This document shows, piece by piece, positions 37,100-47,397 of a stretch of DNA of 64,000 nucleotides (the stretch's first letter is position 1; every line of letters starts with the position of its first letter). The notes under the pieces are model-generated. The model was not told the DNA's origin. It saw only the letters and a program-made list of their open reading frames with translations, and made no database searches. This stretch comes from Mucilaginibacter frigoritolerans (lineage in GTDB: Bacteria > Bacteroidota > Bacteroidia > Sphingobacteriales > Sphingobacteriaceae). A program made the translations under genes and the position numbers. The DNA lies in the NCBI RefSeq assembly GCF_007830615.1, contig NZ_VLLI01000010.1, positions 1 through 64,000 on the forward strand. Reading direction: 5' to 3'.

Positions 37100-38953
37100 C
37101 TAATTTCCTTTTACTACCTGATTAAGAATGGCATTAGGCAAAGCGTTCAGCTCTGTATGTCCATCTTTTAATTCATCAAATACAGCTACTTGGTTAACAC
37201 CTTTTTTTAACCAGCCAGAAGGGATATACAAGGTTTGTTGAGGGCCAATTTGCCAATATTTACCTAAATTATGTCCATTTAAAAAAACAAAGCCTTTACC
37301 AAATTTGCTCATATCCAAATAAGTATCACCCAGTTCATTTAAGGTAAATGTGCCCTTGTAAAATTCAGGTTGAGCAGTTAATGCCTTTGAAGTGTATTTA
37401 ATGTTATTTAAATCACTAAATGGCAGGCTATAAATATTCCAATTATAAACTTCCCGGCCGCCAAGGGTCACTTTTTTAGTAATACCATGGCGGTTATCAG
37501 TTAAAAAGGGGCCATAATTTATACGGCCATTGTTTTCTACCAAAATGTCCAATACCGAGTTTGCGGGTATCTTATCTAATAAAACAGAATCCTGTTTCAA
37601 TCTCCTGTCCAGTACGGTTATTTGTTTCCCGTTAAGGTATACAATAGCATAGTCCCTTAATTCCTTTATTTTTAACCATCCGTTATTTTCACCGTTAAGT
37701 TTAGTGCGGTATAATACAAAGCCATAAGCCTGATTGATATCTTCAAAACAAAGCGGCGTTTTAGATACAACAGGTTTGGGTAAATTATTAAACAGGGAAG
37801 CATAAGTATTTAGCTTAATATCGCTGATGGCAATTGTTTTCTTCTTTTCGGGTACCGGCGGTAATATTTCGCCTGCTGGTAAGTGTTTTTCAATTACTGT
37901 TCTGAATTCAAAATACTTTTCAGTGGCATTACCTGCTTCATCAAGCGGAGCATCATAGTCATAGCTCGAAACCTGCGGGGAGTAAGGGTTGTTTTTACTC
38001 ATGTTAGCTCCATTCATAAACCCCCGCGTTGTACCACCATGAAACATATACATATTGATGGAAATTCCTGCACTCAGTATTTTATCAAGAGTTGAGGCTG
38101 CCTCTTTTGCGCTAACATTGGCATGTGGTTCTCCCCAGCTATCAAACCAACCAGGATACCATTCCGCTATATAGTACGGCCCTTTACCGTTATGATAGGT
38201 ATTAATTAATTTCTTTACTGCTACAGGATCTTCCAGCCCGTTTACAGCAGGTAAATAACCAGGCAAATAACCACGAGGCAATTGTTCGGGGCCATCGCAG
38301 GTAAATAAAACCCCATCAAAGCCGGCGTCTCTGAAAATTTTACGATTTAAATCTAAATAGCTTTTGTCATTACTGTAAGAGCCGTATTCATTTTCAATTT
38401 GCACCATTAAAATATTACCGCCATGGGTTACTAATAATGGCACTAATTGTTTTGACAACTGATTGATGTAATTACGATAAGCCTCTATAAAACGGGGATC
38501 TTTACTCCTTACTTTAAGCGTGCTATCCTTTAACAGCCACCATGGGTAGCCACCAAATTCCCATTCGGCACATGCATAAGGGCTTGGGCGTAATACCACC
38601 CATAAACCTTCTTCCTGAGCTGTTTTTACAAATTCAGCAATATCATTGTTTCCGGTAAAGTCATATTTTCCTTTCACCGCTTCATGAGCATTCCAAAATA
38701 CGTAAGTACCAATAGTATTTAAACCCATTGCCTTAGCCATTTTCATCCTATCACGCCAGTATTCACGCGGCACGCGTGCGCAGTGCATTTCACCGCTTAT
38801 CATTTGCAGCGGTTTACCATCAAGCAAAAAAGTGCTATCACCTAAAGCGAAAGTATGCTTTTGCGCTATTGCTAAATTAATTCCTGAAAAACTGATAATA
38901 AGAAAAAGTATTGAATACCTGATACGAAGTGATCTCATGGGGTGAATAAACAT
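37100..38953 (-). CDS. GH35 beta-galactosidase
   Basis: This secreted enzyme (617 residues; the ATG at 38938, MRSLRIRYSILFL, may be the true start) has the GH35 signatures GTYVFWNAHE, the acid/base Glu in QIENEYGSYS and the nucleophile Glu in YIAEWYPGWFDSWGE. C-terminal jelly-roll domains end with VFLNGHNLGKYW. It removes terminal beta-galactose and is the first gene of the glycosidase block, placed after a terminator that follows susD. Confidence 0.93.
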   Translation of the reverse strand: MFIHPMRSLRIRYSILFLIISFSGINLAIAQKHTFALGDSTFLLDGKPLQMISGEMHCARVPREYWRDRMKMAKAMGLNTIGTYVFWNAHEAVKGKYDFTGNNDIAEFVKTAQEEGLWVVLRPSPYACAEWEFGGYPWWLLKDSTLKVRSKDPRFIEAYRNYINQLSKQLVPLLVTHGGNILMVQIENEYGSYSNDKSYLDLNRKIFRDAGFDGVLFTCDGPEQLPRGYLPGYLPAVNGLEDPVAVKKLINTYHNGKGPYYIAEWYPGWFDSWGEPHANVSAKEAASTLDKILSAGISINMYMFHGGTTRGFMNGANMSKNNPYSPQVSSYDYDAPLDEAGNATEKYFEFRTVIEKHLPAGEILPPVPEKKKTIAISDIKLNTYASLFNNLPKPVVSKTPLCFEDINQAYGFVLYRTKLNGENNGWLKIKELRDYAIVYLNGKQITVLDRRLKQDSVLLDKIPANSVLDILVENNGRINYGPFLTDNRHGITKKVTLGGREVYNWNIYSLPFSDLNNIKYTSKALTAQPEFYKGTFTLNELGDTYLDMSKFGKGFVFLNGHNLGKYWQIGPQQTLYIPSGWLKKGVNQVAVFDELKDGHTELNALPNAILNQVVKGN

Positions 38954-39000
38954 TTTTAAATAACGTAAGCCTAAGGATAATTTATATGTGTATTTTTTCT

Positions 39001-39008
39001 CAAATGTA
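39001..39008 (-). promoter_or_regulatory. Possible -7 element for the glycosidase block
   Basis: On the minus strand this reads TACATTTG and lies just downstream of the susD terminator and about 50 nt before the GH35 start. No TTG is found at the right -33 distance, so it is a partial match. Confidence 0.35.
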
Positions 39009-39030
39009 ACTTTTAAAACTTATTTAAAAA

Positions 39031-39059
39031 GCCATAACCAGGACAAGCCCGGCTATGGC
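39031..39059 (-). terminator. Terminator between susD and GH35
   Basis: A 9-bp stem with one mismatch (39031-39039 with 39051-39059) is followed on the minus strand by five U residues. It would reduce read-through from susCD into the glycosidase genes. Confidence 0.65.
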
Positions 39060-39120
39060 AACTAATCAACCAACATATTAAAAATCAAACTCCTTTTAAA
39101 GGGTTGGTATAACAATTAAC

Positions 39121-40689
39121 TTAATTTACATCCCAAAATAATTTGGTAGTAGGTGTATCTTTTGATTTAACAGCACTATAATTAGTATTATAAGATGTTT
39201 CAACACTTGGATATGGCAAACGTGTAGGTGGATATTGATACAATGTAGACAACGTTTGTTTCGGGAAGGTTAAAGCTGGATATTTTGTCCGCCTTAACTC
39301 TGCCCATGCCTCATCTGATTGCAGGAATCCAAAGTGCACCCATTTTTGCGTATATATTAATGCAAGCTTTTGTTGTGTTGTACCAGCATAAACTACATTA
39401 GAATTTGCCAAAAAGGTTGCAATATCTGTTGCGGAAGGTGATGTTGAACCTCCTCCTAGGTTATTCAAATAGAAATAAAAATAAACAGATTGCGTTAATG
39501 CGGTATTATAAGCATCTGCTGCATTGCCTAAACTCCAACGTTCATAAGCCTCTGCTTTCAAAAAGTTAACTTCTGAGGCAGTGATTACTATACCCGGGCA
39601 TTTAATATTATTTAAAAAGGTGGTAGAATCTACAACCGAATAATTATTAAAGGCTGTATCCTGCAGAGCTGAACCGTAGGTTACCGGCATTGCTTTGTAG
39701 GTAGCGTTACCATTTTTATTAAATGTAACCGGAATCCTTGGATCATTTGCTGGCAGCATCACGGTGTTTAACTTATAATCAGGAGCCCAATAGCTATCAA
39801 TTTCAGTTAAAGCACTTGACAAAGTACTGCTGGTAGTTGTAGTTAAGGCTTGCAGAAGGATGTCAGTATTAGCTGGGCTATAGCTACCTACATTCCCACC
39901 GTCAATAAGCGGATAAGAAGTCGGATTGCTCAACATTGTGGTAACAGCAGCTTTGGCAGTTGCTTCGTCATAGCTTGAAATGCGCATTAATAAGCGTAAA
40001 CGGGTAGAGTTTGCATATTCCTGCCATTTAAGTAAACTTCCGCTGTTTAAAATATCGGCCTTATTAAATGCAGATTGTACGTTACTGGCCAGCTTTACCG
40101 AGCCAAAATAAGTAGCGGCTTCATCCAAATCGCTGATAAATTGATAATAAAGCGTTTTCTGATCATCAAATACCGGATTCTTTATTGTACTTGTAGTTTC
40201 CAAACTCCCTGCCTGTGTAAAAGGTATATCTCCCCACATATCTACCATTTTGGCAGCACGTTCATCAAGCACAATTTTAGCAGCTTCCATATAAACTTTT
40301 TGCGCATCCTGATCGGCTGCTGAAAGAGCAGCAAATGCAGTTTGCATGGTACGATAGGTACCCAATGGGCCACTGCCGTTACCAGCTGGATAATAAAAAT
40401 CCGACCAATACTCACCTATATAGCCATCATTAGGCTGATAAGACTGCCCGGCATTATAAAATGCGGTAGTTTGAGCATAGACAGATATTTGTGGAAAGAA
40501 AAAGGTACGCAGGTTCCAATAGGCTGGTCTTACACGGTCGCTATTCAGCATTCCGGTAAAAAAGCCACTTATAGAAGCGCTGGTCACCTTTTCTGGATTT
40601 AAATAGTCGTTTTTAATTGTTTTTTTACATGCACTGAACGATACAGCAAGCAAAAGTAAAATATAGGTATGTACAAATATTTTTTTCAT
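39121..40689 (-). CDS. SusD/RagB-family outer-membrane lipoprotein (PUL 1)
   Basis: This 522-residue lipoprotein (lipobox SFSAC, Cys21) belongs to the SusD-like_2 type. Typical features are ARPAYWNLR-like N-terminal helices (VRPAYWNLRTFF), the TPR-like segment WQEYANSTRLRLLMR and a C-terminal QKWVHFGFLQSDEAWAELRRT. It binds glycans on the cell surface and caps the SusC transporter encoded about 20 bp upstream. Confidence 0.93.
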   Translation of the reverse strand: MKKIFVHTYILLLLAVSFSACKKTIKNDYLNPEKVTSASISGFFTGMLNSDRVRPAYWNLRTFFFPQISVYAQTTAFYNAGQSYQPNDGYIGEYWSDFYYPAGNGSGPLGTYRTMQTAFAALSAADQDAQKVYMEAAKIVLDERAAKMVDMWGDIPFTQAGSLETTSTIKNPVFDDQKTLYYQFISDLDEAATYFGSVKLASNVQSAFNKADILNSGSLLKWQEYANSTRLRLLMRISSYDEATAKAAVTTMLSNPTSYPLIDGGNVGSYSPANTDILLQALTTTTSSTLSSALTEIDSYWAPDYKLNTVMLPANDPRIPVTFNKNGNATYKAMPVTYGSALQDTAFNNYSVVDSTTFLNNIKCPGIVITASEVNFLKAEAYERWSLGNAADAYNTALTQSVYFYFYLNNLGGGSTSPSATDIATFLANSNVVYAGTTQQKLALIYTQKWVHFGFLQSDEAWAELRRTKYPALTFPKQTLSTLYQYPPTRLPYPSVETSYNTNYSAVKSKDTPTTKLFWDVN

Positions 40690-40710
40690 CGTCTGATTAA
40701 TTTTAAGGAA

Positions 40711-43700
40711 TTAAAAAGTGGCGTTTATTGAGAAACCATAACTTCTGGTTGCAGGTATTGAACCATTATCAATACCCTCGTTCCACCATTGGCTACCCAA
40801 AGCTGTTTCCGGATCAAGATTCTTTAAGGTACGGTAGATGTACAATAAGTTACGACCTATTAAAGAGAACCTTATTTTTGACATGCCTAAATGGTGTACC
40901 AAACTTTGTGGCAATCCATAACTAAGGGAGAGCTCGCGCAATTTAATGTAGCTATTATTGTATATGGCCGAACCTTGGTTCTCATCAATTACATTATCGC
41001 CACTACCACCACCTGCTGAGAATTGGTTTTCGTAATAACTTGCTGCATCAATCATGATATTGTTAGGTTGCCCGTTAGCCAAAACACCTTGCTGTATCAA
41101 ACCATCATGGTAAACAGTTTCGCCGTTAGGTCCTTTTGTTGCATTAGATGATAGTTGCACATAAGTACCAGCAGAATTAATATAATAAGTTAATCCGCCG
41201 TGAGCCGCATCCCTATACTTTAAAGTACTGGTGTACATACCTGAGCTGATACCATATTTTAAAGGAGTTGAAATTAACTGGCCACCCAAGTGGTAGTCAA
41301 TTAAAGCAGTAATTGAATAATTTTTATAGGAGAAAGTATTGGAAATACCACCAACTGCTTTAGGAAGTATATTTCCCGCTTTTATATAGTGTGACTGATC
41401 TTCTTCATAATATCCGGATGCATCTACTAAATTTTGTCCGTTTGCACCTTTCTTTAAACCATAAGTATAGATATCACCCAAAGCCTCACCTGGTTTGGCA
41501 ACTACTTTAATAGAGTTGCTTTCAGCAGTATACACATCTATTTCAGGCTCATTAGGTGCTAATGAATAAACTTTGGCATTATTAAATGAATAGTTTAAAC
41601 GTACATCCCATTTAAAACCACTCGAAATAATTGGTGTAGCATTTAGAGCTACCTCTAAACCCTGATTGCCAATACTACCTACGTTAACTATCTGACTGCC
41701 TGAACCATTACTTGGTGATACAGTTAAAGGCAAAATCTGATCATTTATTTTATTTGTATAGTAGCTAACATCAGCGCCCAATCTATCATTTAAAAAACGA
41801 AGTTCAATACCTGCTTCATATTCATGTTTTCTTTCAGGCTTAAGGGTATTATTACCGTAAGCATTTGATAAAGTTAACTGAGATACTGAACCATTGCTCT
41901 GAGTTTGTAAAGATGTTTGTGTATAAGATACATTAGAAAGATAAATTGGCGCTGGGTTACCATTTTGCGTATAAGAAAGTCTTAACTTACCGTAGCTTAA
42001 AAACGATGGCATTGAACTTTTTAAGGCATCACTAAACACGAAACTTCCATTAACAGAAGGGTAGTAATAAGTATTATTTTGCGGAGGCAGTGTTGATGCT
42101 GATTCTTGGCGCAATGAGCCTTCTAAAAATAAATAGTTTTTATATGACAAGTCCAAAAGGCCAAATGCACCTTCTTTTACCAGGTATTGTCTGGCATAGC
42201 TAGTACTTAAAATTCCGTAAGAGTTACTAAGAGAGAAAAAGTTTGCTGTAACCAAACCATCTGTAGTACCTGAAGCCTCATCAAGGTAGCTTTCATGCCT
42301 TGCGGTAAAACCACCTGTAAAGGTTAAATTAATATCTTTTGTAATGTTATTATTATACGTTAACAAAGCATCACCATATAATATAGAATATATACCTGTA
42401 GCTACGTTATAGGCTCCTGTGCTTGAAGTAGTGTTAAATGCAACCGGATAGGTATTATAGTTATCTGCTTCTGTATTACGACCAGTATAGTCATTTCCTA
42501 ACCTAACCCTAAATTTAAGGTGATTGATAATGCTCCAGTTAAAAGTAGCACTTGAATACAAACGATTTTCAGTTTCTGTATACGTATTTTTTAAAGTACT
42601 GAAAAAATAATCGTACAAATTTGGCCTAACGTTAAAAACAAATGCCTCGGCTGGGTTTAGCTGTGTATTATTATACGGGGCATATTCATAGCCTTCAGAT
42701 GTAAGGTATTTTTGCTCTACCAGGCCCATTTTTTCTTCACGACCAAAAAAACCATCGAATGATTGTGCCAACCTGTTGGTTTGATACGGTCGATTGTCAG
42801 TTATGGTATTAACATAATTGGCAACCACATCCACACTTGTTTTATCACTTAGTTTCAGCGTGCTGTTTAAGTTAAAGGTATTTTTGTGCACACCTGATTC
42901 TCTTTGGATACCATCATAATCAAGCCTGGTGTAAGAGATTCTATAATCAGAATTTTCTGTTTGGTTTGATAAAGATAAGTTGGCACTTGAGCTGGTACCT
43001 GTTCTGAATATGTCTTTATAATTATTAGGTTGTGGGGAATAGGATTGTATAGATCCATCCCACCACTGAACTTTTTGTCCAAGCATTTTGGGACCAAAAT
43101 CAGCGTAAGCCCTAAAGTTAGGCCTCCAGCCAGATGGTGAATTAGCATCAGGAACAGAGCCATCAGCATTAAACCCAAGTGCAATGTTAGTTGCCCGGTC
43201 ATAACCCTGGCCATACACATTTTGGTAATTTGGTAAAAAAGCAGGTTGCTCTTCCGTTCCGTAATAATTAAATTCAACTTGCGGGCCTTTACCTTTTATA
43301 CCTTTTTTGGTAGTAATAACAATTACACCACCCTCAGCATCCGAGCCATAAAGAGCTGTAGCACTACCACCTTTTAATATATTAATACTTTCAATATCAG
43401 AAGGGTTAATATCAAGTACGCCATTACCTTCAATACGCTGATCGCTATAAAAACCACCGTTGTTAAATCCGCTTGCGCCATATTGCTGCTGATTTCTGAT
43501 AATGACACCATCCACTACATATAATGGTGGTTGGTTATAGCCGATAGAATTGATACCGCGTATTTGTATGGTAACTGCACTACTTGCACCACCCGGAGCC
43601 GTTTTCACTGCTACACCGGCTGCTTTACCATATAAAGCCGATGCAAAGTTTGTATTACCGGCTTCTGTAATTTCTTTTGAGCTTATTGTACTGGTAGCAT

Positions 43701-44388
43701 AACCCAAAGCTGCCTGTTGTTTTTTAATACCGAAAGAGGTAACAACAATTTCATGTAAACCACCTACAGCAGCTTTCATGGCTACAGTAATTGGAGTTCC
43801 GGGAGTTGCCGGTAATTCCTGAGTTTCAAAACCGATAAATGAAAACACCAATACAGCTTTATCATCAGGCACATCAATACTGAATTTACCGTTTACATCA
43901 GTAACGGTTACGGCTTTACCACCTTTTACTTTAATGGTTACACCCGGTAAAGGCGTATTTTGATCATCAAGCACTTGCCCCTTTATAGTAACAGGAGCCA
44001 CAACCATATTGGTAACTTTATCAATTACCGCAGCTTCTTTTTGTTGCAAAACAATTGTTTTATCAACTATTTTATAAGTTAACGATTGATTTTTAAGACA
44101 CTCGGCTAAGGCTTCACTTACCGAGGCGTCTTTTAACTGAACACTTACCACTTTGTCTTTTACATCTTGCGAATCGTAAAAAAACACGTAGCCGGTTTGT
44201 TTGTTTATTTGTTGCAGAACCTTTTTTAAAGGAAAATTGGTTTCATTTAAATTGATTTTCTGACTGAAGCCTTTTGCGCTGCATTGCAACAGGGCGATAA
44301 ACATGATCAGGGTAGTCAATTTCATAACTAAAGATATTTTACGTAGCCACGGCTGATGCGTGACTAAAGAAAAAGCATTTAATTTCAT
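40711..44388 (-). CDS. SusC/RagA TonB-dependent transporter with STN domain (PUL 1)
   Basis: This 1225-residue protein has a signal segment (a second ATG gives MKLTTLIMFIALLQCSAKG), an STN signalling domain (about 50-120), a carboxypeptidase-D-like domain (about 135-210), a plug (ITEAGNTNFASALYGKAAG, GGVIVITTKKG) and a large C-terminal barrel ending SYGFSINATF. It imports oligosaccharides with SusD. The STN domain indicates that it signals to the FecR and sigma proteins encoded upstream. Confidence 0.95.
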   Translation of the reverse strand: MKLNAFSLVTHQPWLRKISLVMKLTTLIMFIALLQCSAKGFSQKINLNETNFPLKKVLQQINKQTGYVFFYDSQDVKDKVVSVQLKDASVSEALAECLKNQSLTYKIVDKTIVLQQKEAAVIDKVTNMVVAPVTIKGQVLDDQNTPLPGVTIKVKGGKAVTVTDVNGKFSIDVPDDKAVLVFSFIGFETQELPATPGTPITVAMKAAVGGLHEIVVTSFGIKKQQAALGYATSTISSKEITEAGNTNFASALYGKAAGVAVKTAPGGASSAVTIQIRGINSIGYNQPPLYVVDGVIIRNQQQYGASGFNNGGFYSDQRIEGNGVLDINPSDIESINILKGGSATALYGSDAEGGVIVITTKKGIKGKGPQVEFNYYGTEEQPAFLPNYQNVYGQGYDRATNIALGFNADGSVPDANSPSGWRPNFRAYADFGPKMLGQKVQWWDGSIQSYSPQPNNYKDIFRTGTSSSANLSLSNQTENSDYRISYTRLDYDGIQRESGVHKNTFNLNSTLKLSDKTSVDVVANYVNTITDNRPYQTNRLAQSFDGFFGREEKMGLVEQKYLTSEGYEYAPYNNTQLNPAEAFVFNVRPNLYDYFFSTLKNTYTETENRLYSSATFNWSIINHLKFRVRLGNDYTGRNTEADNYNTYPVAFNTTSSTGAYNVATGIYSILYGDALLTYNNNITKDINLTFTGGFTARHESYLDEASGTTDGLVTANFFSLSNSYGILSTSYARQYLVKEGAFGLLDLSYKNYLFLEGSLRQESASTLPPQNNTYYYPSVNGSFVFSDALKSSMPSFLSYGKLRLSYTQNGNPAPIYLSNVSYTQTSLQTQSNGSVSQLTLSNAYGNNTLKPERKHEYEAGIELRFLNDRLGADVSYYTNKINDQILPLTVSPSNGSGSQIVNVGSIGNQGLEVALNATPIISSGFKWDVRLNYSFNNAKVYSLAPNEPEIDVYTAESNSIKVVAKPGEALGDIYTYGLKKGANGQNLVDASGYYEEDQSHYIKAGNILPKAVGGISNTFSYKNYSITALIDYHLGGQLISTPLKYGISSGMYTSTLKYRDAAHGGLTYYINSAGTYVQLSSNATKGPNGETVYHDGLIQQGVLANGQPNNIMIDAASYYENQFSAGGGSGDNVIDENQGSAIYNNSYIKLRELSLSYGLPQSLVHHLGMSKIRFSLIGRNLLYIYRTLKNLDPETALGSQWWNEGIDNGSIPATRSYGFSINATF

Positions 44389-44472
44389 ACTTTTGTTGAG
44401 TTTGGGTTAACAGATAGTTAGAGACACTAAACATATTCCCGTTTTTTCGGGAGGGTTAGCTCAAATATTTAC

Positions 44473-44500
44473 ACGCATTCCGATTGCCGTCGGAGTGCGT
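44473..44500. other. Stem-loop in the FecR-SusC gap of PUL 1
   Basis: An 11-bp stem with one G-U type mismatch (44473-44483 with 44490-44500) is GC-rich relative to its surroundings. The T run (44502-44509) is on the plus side, so it would terminate plus-strand, not sus, transcription; on the minus strand it would lie in the susC leader. A smaller hairpin (44437-44451) follows. Confidence 0.6.
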
Positions 44501-44612
44501 CTTTTTTTTGAATTAACCTGAGATGGGGATGACCGGAATTTAAGGTCGTTTTTGTAATTTTTTTTCCATTCAGTTTTAATTTTAATGAGTAATTAGTTAG
44601 TTAATTATTATC

Positions 44613-45740
44613 TTAAGGCATTACAACAATTGTTTTTCCTTCAATTTTGTAATGTATCTTTTTAAAGCTCAAAATGTCAAGTATCTGAGATGCGTTAACA
44701 TTCCTTGAGATTTCGCCAGAAAACTCTCTCGATGGCAATTTGCCTTCATACTTAATATCTACATCATACCACCGGGCCAGTTGCCGCATTACTTCCTGGA
44801 TATTATTATCCTCGAAATAGAAAAATCCGTTTTTCCAGGCTACTACTTCATCTACATCAACATTTTTTATGCTGATTTTTCCGTTGTTAAATTGTGCCTG
44901 TTCACCAGGTTTTATCATACTGTTAGCATTTTGTGATGATACCTTAACACTTCCTTCAAGTAAGGTGGTTTTAACTTCACCTTCATCACCGTATGCGTTT
45001 ACATTAAAGTGAGTACCTAAAACCTCAACCGTTTGGCCGTTAGATACTACGCGGAATGGTTTTTTAGCATCATGAGCAACTTCGAAATAAGCTTCACCCG
45101 TAAGTTCAACTTTACGTTCATTGCCAATAAATTGTACAGGATATTTAATGGATGATGCAGAATTTAACCAAACCTTAGTTCCATCTGCCAAAACAAACTG
45201 GTATTGGCCACCCCGCGGAGTACTTGCAGTATTGTAAACCAGGCTTTTTAATGAGGCATTTTCTTTGGTATCAGCATAGCTGATCAAGCCATCGGCTGTT
45301 TTATTAATAACCATGTTTCCCTGGCTGGCCAGGGTGCCATTTTTAGCCCCGGTTAAAACGATAGTACTCCCATTTGATAAAGTTAATAATGCCTTATTCC
45401 CTCCAGGTGCTATATCGCTCTTTACTTTTACTGGTTTATTAAGTGCCAAAGGCTGTAGTTGCTTATGCGATATTAAAAAGAAGATACCAGAAGAAAGGAA
45501 AACCAGAATTGAAGCCGCTATGGCTAGCGTGTGCCAATACCCTCTTTTATTTTTACCGGTAATTTCAGTTATCAGTTCATTTAAGCTCTGCTCCTGATCT
45601 TCTTCTAATTGCTGATGAGGTACATCGGGTACTGTACTTTTGTATTTAGTATACCAGGTTTCTACTAAAGCAATCTCCTCTGCCGTAGCAATACCCTCGT
45701 TATACTTTTCTAATAATTGTTCAATATCTGATGGTTGCAT
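44613..45740 (-). CDS. FecR-family anti-sigma factor (PUL 1)
   Basis: This 375-residue protein has a cytoplasmic N-terminal anti-sigma segment, one membrane span (HTLAIAASILVFLSSGIFFL, about residues 68-90), a periplasmic FecR domain (TPRGGQYQFVLADGTKVWLN) and a C-terminal DUF4974 domain that contacts the SusC STN domain. The sigma gene is about 43 bp upstream. It holds or activates that sigma factor according to SusC status. Confidence 0.94.
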   Translation of the reverse strand: MQPSDIEQLLEKYNEGIATAEEIALVETWYTKYKSTVPDVPHQQLEEDQEQSLNELITEITGKNKRGYWHTLAIAASILVFLSSGIFFLISHKQLQPLALNKPVKVKSDIAPGGNKALLTLSNGSTIVLTGAKNGTLASQGNMVINKTADGLISYADTKENASLKSLVYNTASTPRGGQYQFVLADGTKVWLNSASSIKYPVQFIGNERKVELTGEAYFEVAHDAKKPFRVVSNGQTVEVLGTHFNVNAYGDEGEVKTTLLEGSVKVSSQNANSMIKPGEQAQFNNGKISIKNVDVDEVVAWKNGFFYFEDNNIQEVMRQLARWYDVDIKYEGKLPSREFSGEISRNVNASQILDILSFKKIHYKIEGKTIVVMP

Positions 45741-45783
45741 ATATGTAAAGGATGTATTTATCCTTATTTATATCGTATACAAC

Positions 45784-46392
45784 TCAAAACTGGCGAGGGA
45801 GTAGATGAAAAAGAAAAAAAATTAAAAAAAACATCATAAAAAAATGAGTTCCTAATTTTACGCGTAATATCCGGAGTGAATTATTAACCTGTTTTTTTAC
45901 TGTTAGCGGACTGATCTGTAATTTTTCTGCAATTTCCAGATGAGATAGATTGGCATTTCTGCTCATTTCAAAAATAAGTCGCATTTGAGGAGGCAGGGCG
46001 CGTACTTCAGCATTAATTATGCTTATCAGTTCCTTAATTCTTAAAGTTTCATCGGGAGTGGGCTGGTCATTAACCAAAAATGCTTCAAATGATGTAATGT
46101 AATCTGATTTGACTTTTTGGTGCTTAAACACATTTAATATTTTATTTCTGACAGCAGTATATAAATAAGCCTGTAGATTAATATTAAATTTTATGGTTTC
46201 TTTATTATTCCAAATATAAGTGAATAACTCCTGTAAAATATCCTTAACTTCTTCCCTGTCTGGTAATCGTTTGTAAGCATGGCTATATAAAACACCGTAA
46301 TACCGTTTATGAATAGTGGTAAAAGCGTTCAGATCCCCCTTTCTCAACAAAATAATTAACTCTACATCGTCGTACGACTCGTAACCAAACAT
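45784..46392 (-). CDS. ECF sigma-70 factor (PUL 1)
   Basis: This 202-residue sigma factor has region 2 (FTTIHKRYYGVLYSHAYKRL, DILQELFTYIWNN) and region 4 (LSHLEIAEKLQISPLTVKKQ) typical of Bacteroidota ECF proteins paired with FecR. The C-terminus has an extra hydrophobic tail (FFMMFFLIFFLFHLL), which is unusual and may tether it to the membrane. It should drive transcription of the downstream susCD genes. Confidence 0.93.
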   Translation of the reverse strand: MFGYESYDDVELIILLRKGDLNAFTTIHKRYYGVLYSHAYKRLPDREEVKDILQELFTYIWNNKETIKFNINLQAYLYTAVRNKILNVFKHQKVKSDYITSFEAFLVNDQPTPDETLRIKELISIINAEVRALPPQMRLIFEMSRNANLSHLEIAEKLQISPLTVKKQVNNSLRILRVKLGTHFFMMFFLIFFLFHLLPRQF

Positions 46393-46783
46393 ATTTTACC
46401 TTAGTGTATTTAGTTAAGAAATATTAAATTCAATATTAAGGATTTTTTTTATTGTTTCACAAAGAGTTGTATCATTTTTTTTACAAAAAACACAATTTAA
46501 ATACACATTGATTACAATCAAGTAATATTAAAAAACATTTAAATACTTACAAAAACTCAATCAAAACAAGGTTTAAATTGAATTTTTATCATTTTTTCAA
46601 AACATTAATGATCATGTTCAATACACTTTCCTAAAATGTTACTTTAAAATCTATAACGCCAATTTCCTCAAAAATCAACTATCTATTACCTTCTTATTAA
46701 AATTTCATTAATCATTGCTCTCCCTGCCATTCACAACAGTTAGTGTAAACTTTACGCTTAGTATCAATCTATTTTTCTACTAA
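46393..46783. other. AT-rich intergenic region between divergent genes
   Basis: No gene is visible. It should carry the promoter of the sigma gene, but no clear consensus was found for that direction. Confidence 0.5.
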
Positions 46784-46814
46784 TTGAGTATAGTTTTACT
46801 TATTTGTAGCTTTG
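46784..46814 (+). promoter_or_regulatory. Bacteroidota-type promoter for the YeeE pair
   Basis: TTG at 46784-46786 and TAGCTTTG at 46807-46814 are separated by exactly 20 nt, matching the sigma-A consensus. The ATG lies 20 nt downstream. Confidence 0.65.
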
Positions 46815-46833
46815 CCCGTAATAAACAAGTAAA

Positions 46834-47394
46834 ATGGACATCATTAAACAACCGTGGCCCTGGTATATTGCAGGCCCATTAATAGGATTAATAGTACCGG
46901 CTTTACTCCTGCTGGGCAATAAAGCTTTTGGTATATCTTCTTCCTTGAGGCATATCTGCGCAGCTTGTATACCGGCAAATATTTCCTTTTTTAAATATGA
47001 TTGGAAAAAAGAAAGCTGGAACCTGTTTTTTGTTGCAGGCATTATGGCCGGTGGCTTTATAGCAACTTATTTTTTATCAGCGCCGGGGCCGGTAAATCTT
47101 AATCCAAACACCATAATAGCCTTAAAGCAGCTAGGTGTGAAAGATTTTAGCGGATTATTACCACACGACATTTTTAGCTTTAGTCAGTTACTTACTATAA
47201 GGGGATTTATTTTTATTGTAATTGGCGGCTTTCTGGTTGGCTTCGGCACCCGCTATGCAGGTGGTTGTACATCCGGCCATGCAATTATGGGCATATCTTC
47301 GTTACAATGGCCCTCACTTGTAGCTACATGCTGCTTTATGATAGGTGGCTTTGTAACAACATGGTTTATCCTCCCCTATTTACTTCAGTTTTAA
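46834..47394 (+). CDS. YeeE/YedE-family sulfur transporter, first half
   Basis: This 186-residue membrane protein has about five hydrophobic helices and the motif [18 protein letters not shown], whose Cys is the conserved one of the TsuA/YeeE thiosulfate transporter family. In many bacteria the family is split into two half-length proteins, as here; the partner begins 3 bp downstream. Related genes often lie beside persulfide dioxygenase or rhodanese genes, which are not present in this window. Confidence 0.88.
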   Translation: MDIIKQPWPWYIAGPLIGLIVPALLLLGNKAFGISSSLRHICAACIPANISFFKYDWKKESWNLFFVAGIMAGGFIATYFLSAPGPVNLNPNTIIALKQLGVKDFSGLLPHDIFSFSQLLTIRGFIFIVIGGFLVGFGTRYAGGCTSGHAIMGISSLQWPSLVATCCFMIGGFVTTWFILPYLLQF

Positions 47395-47397
47395 TCA

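Noticed and set aside
44473..44510. Terminator for the FecR-SusC transcript
   Set aside because: The T run lies on the plus strand, so it does not act on the minus-strand sus genes.
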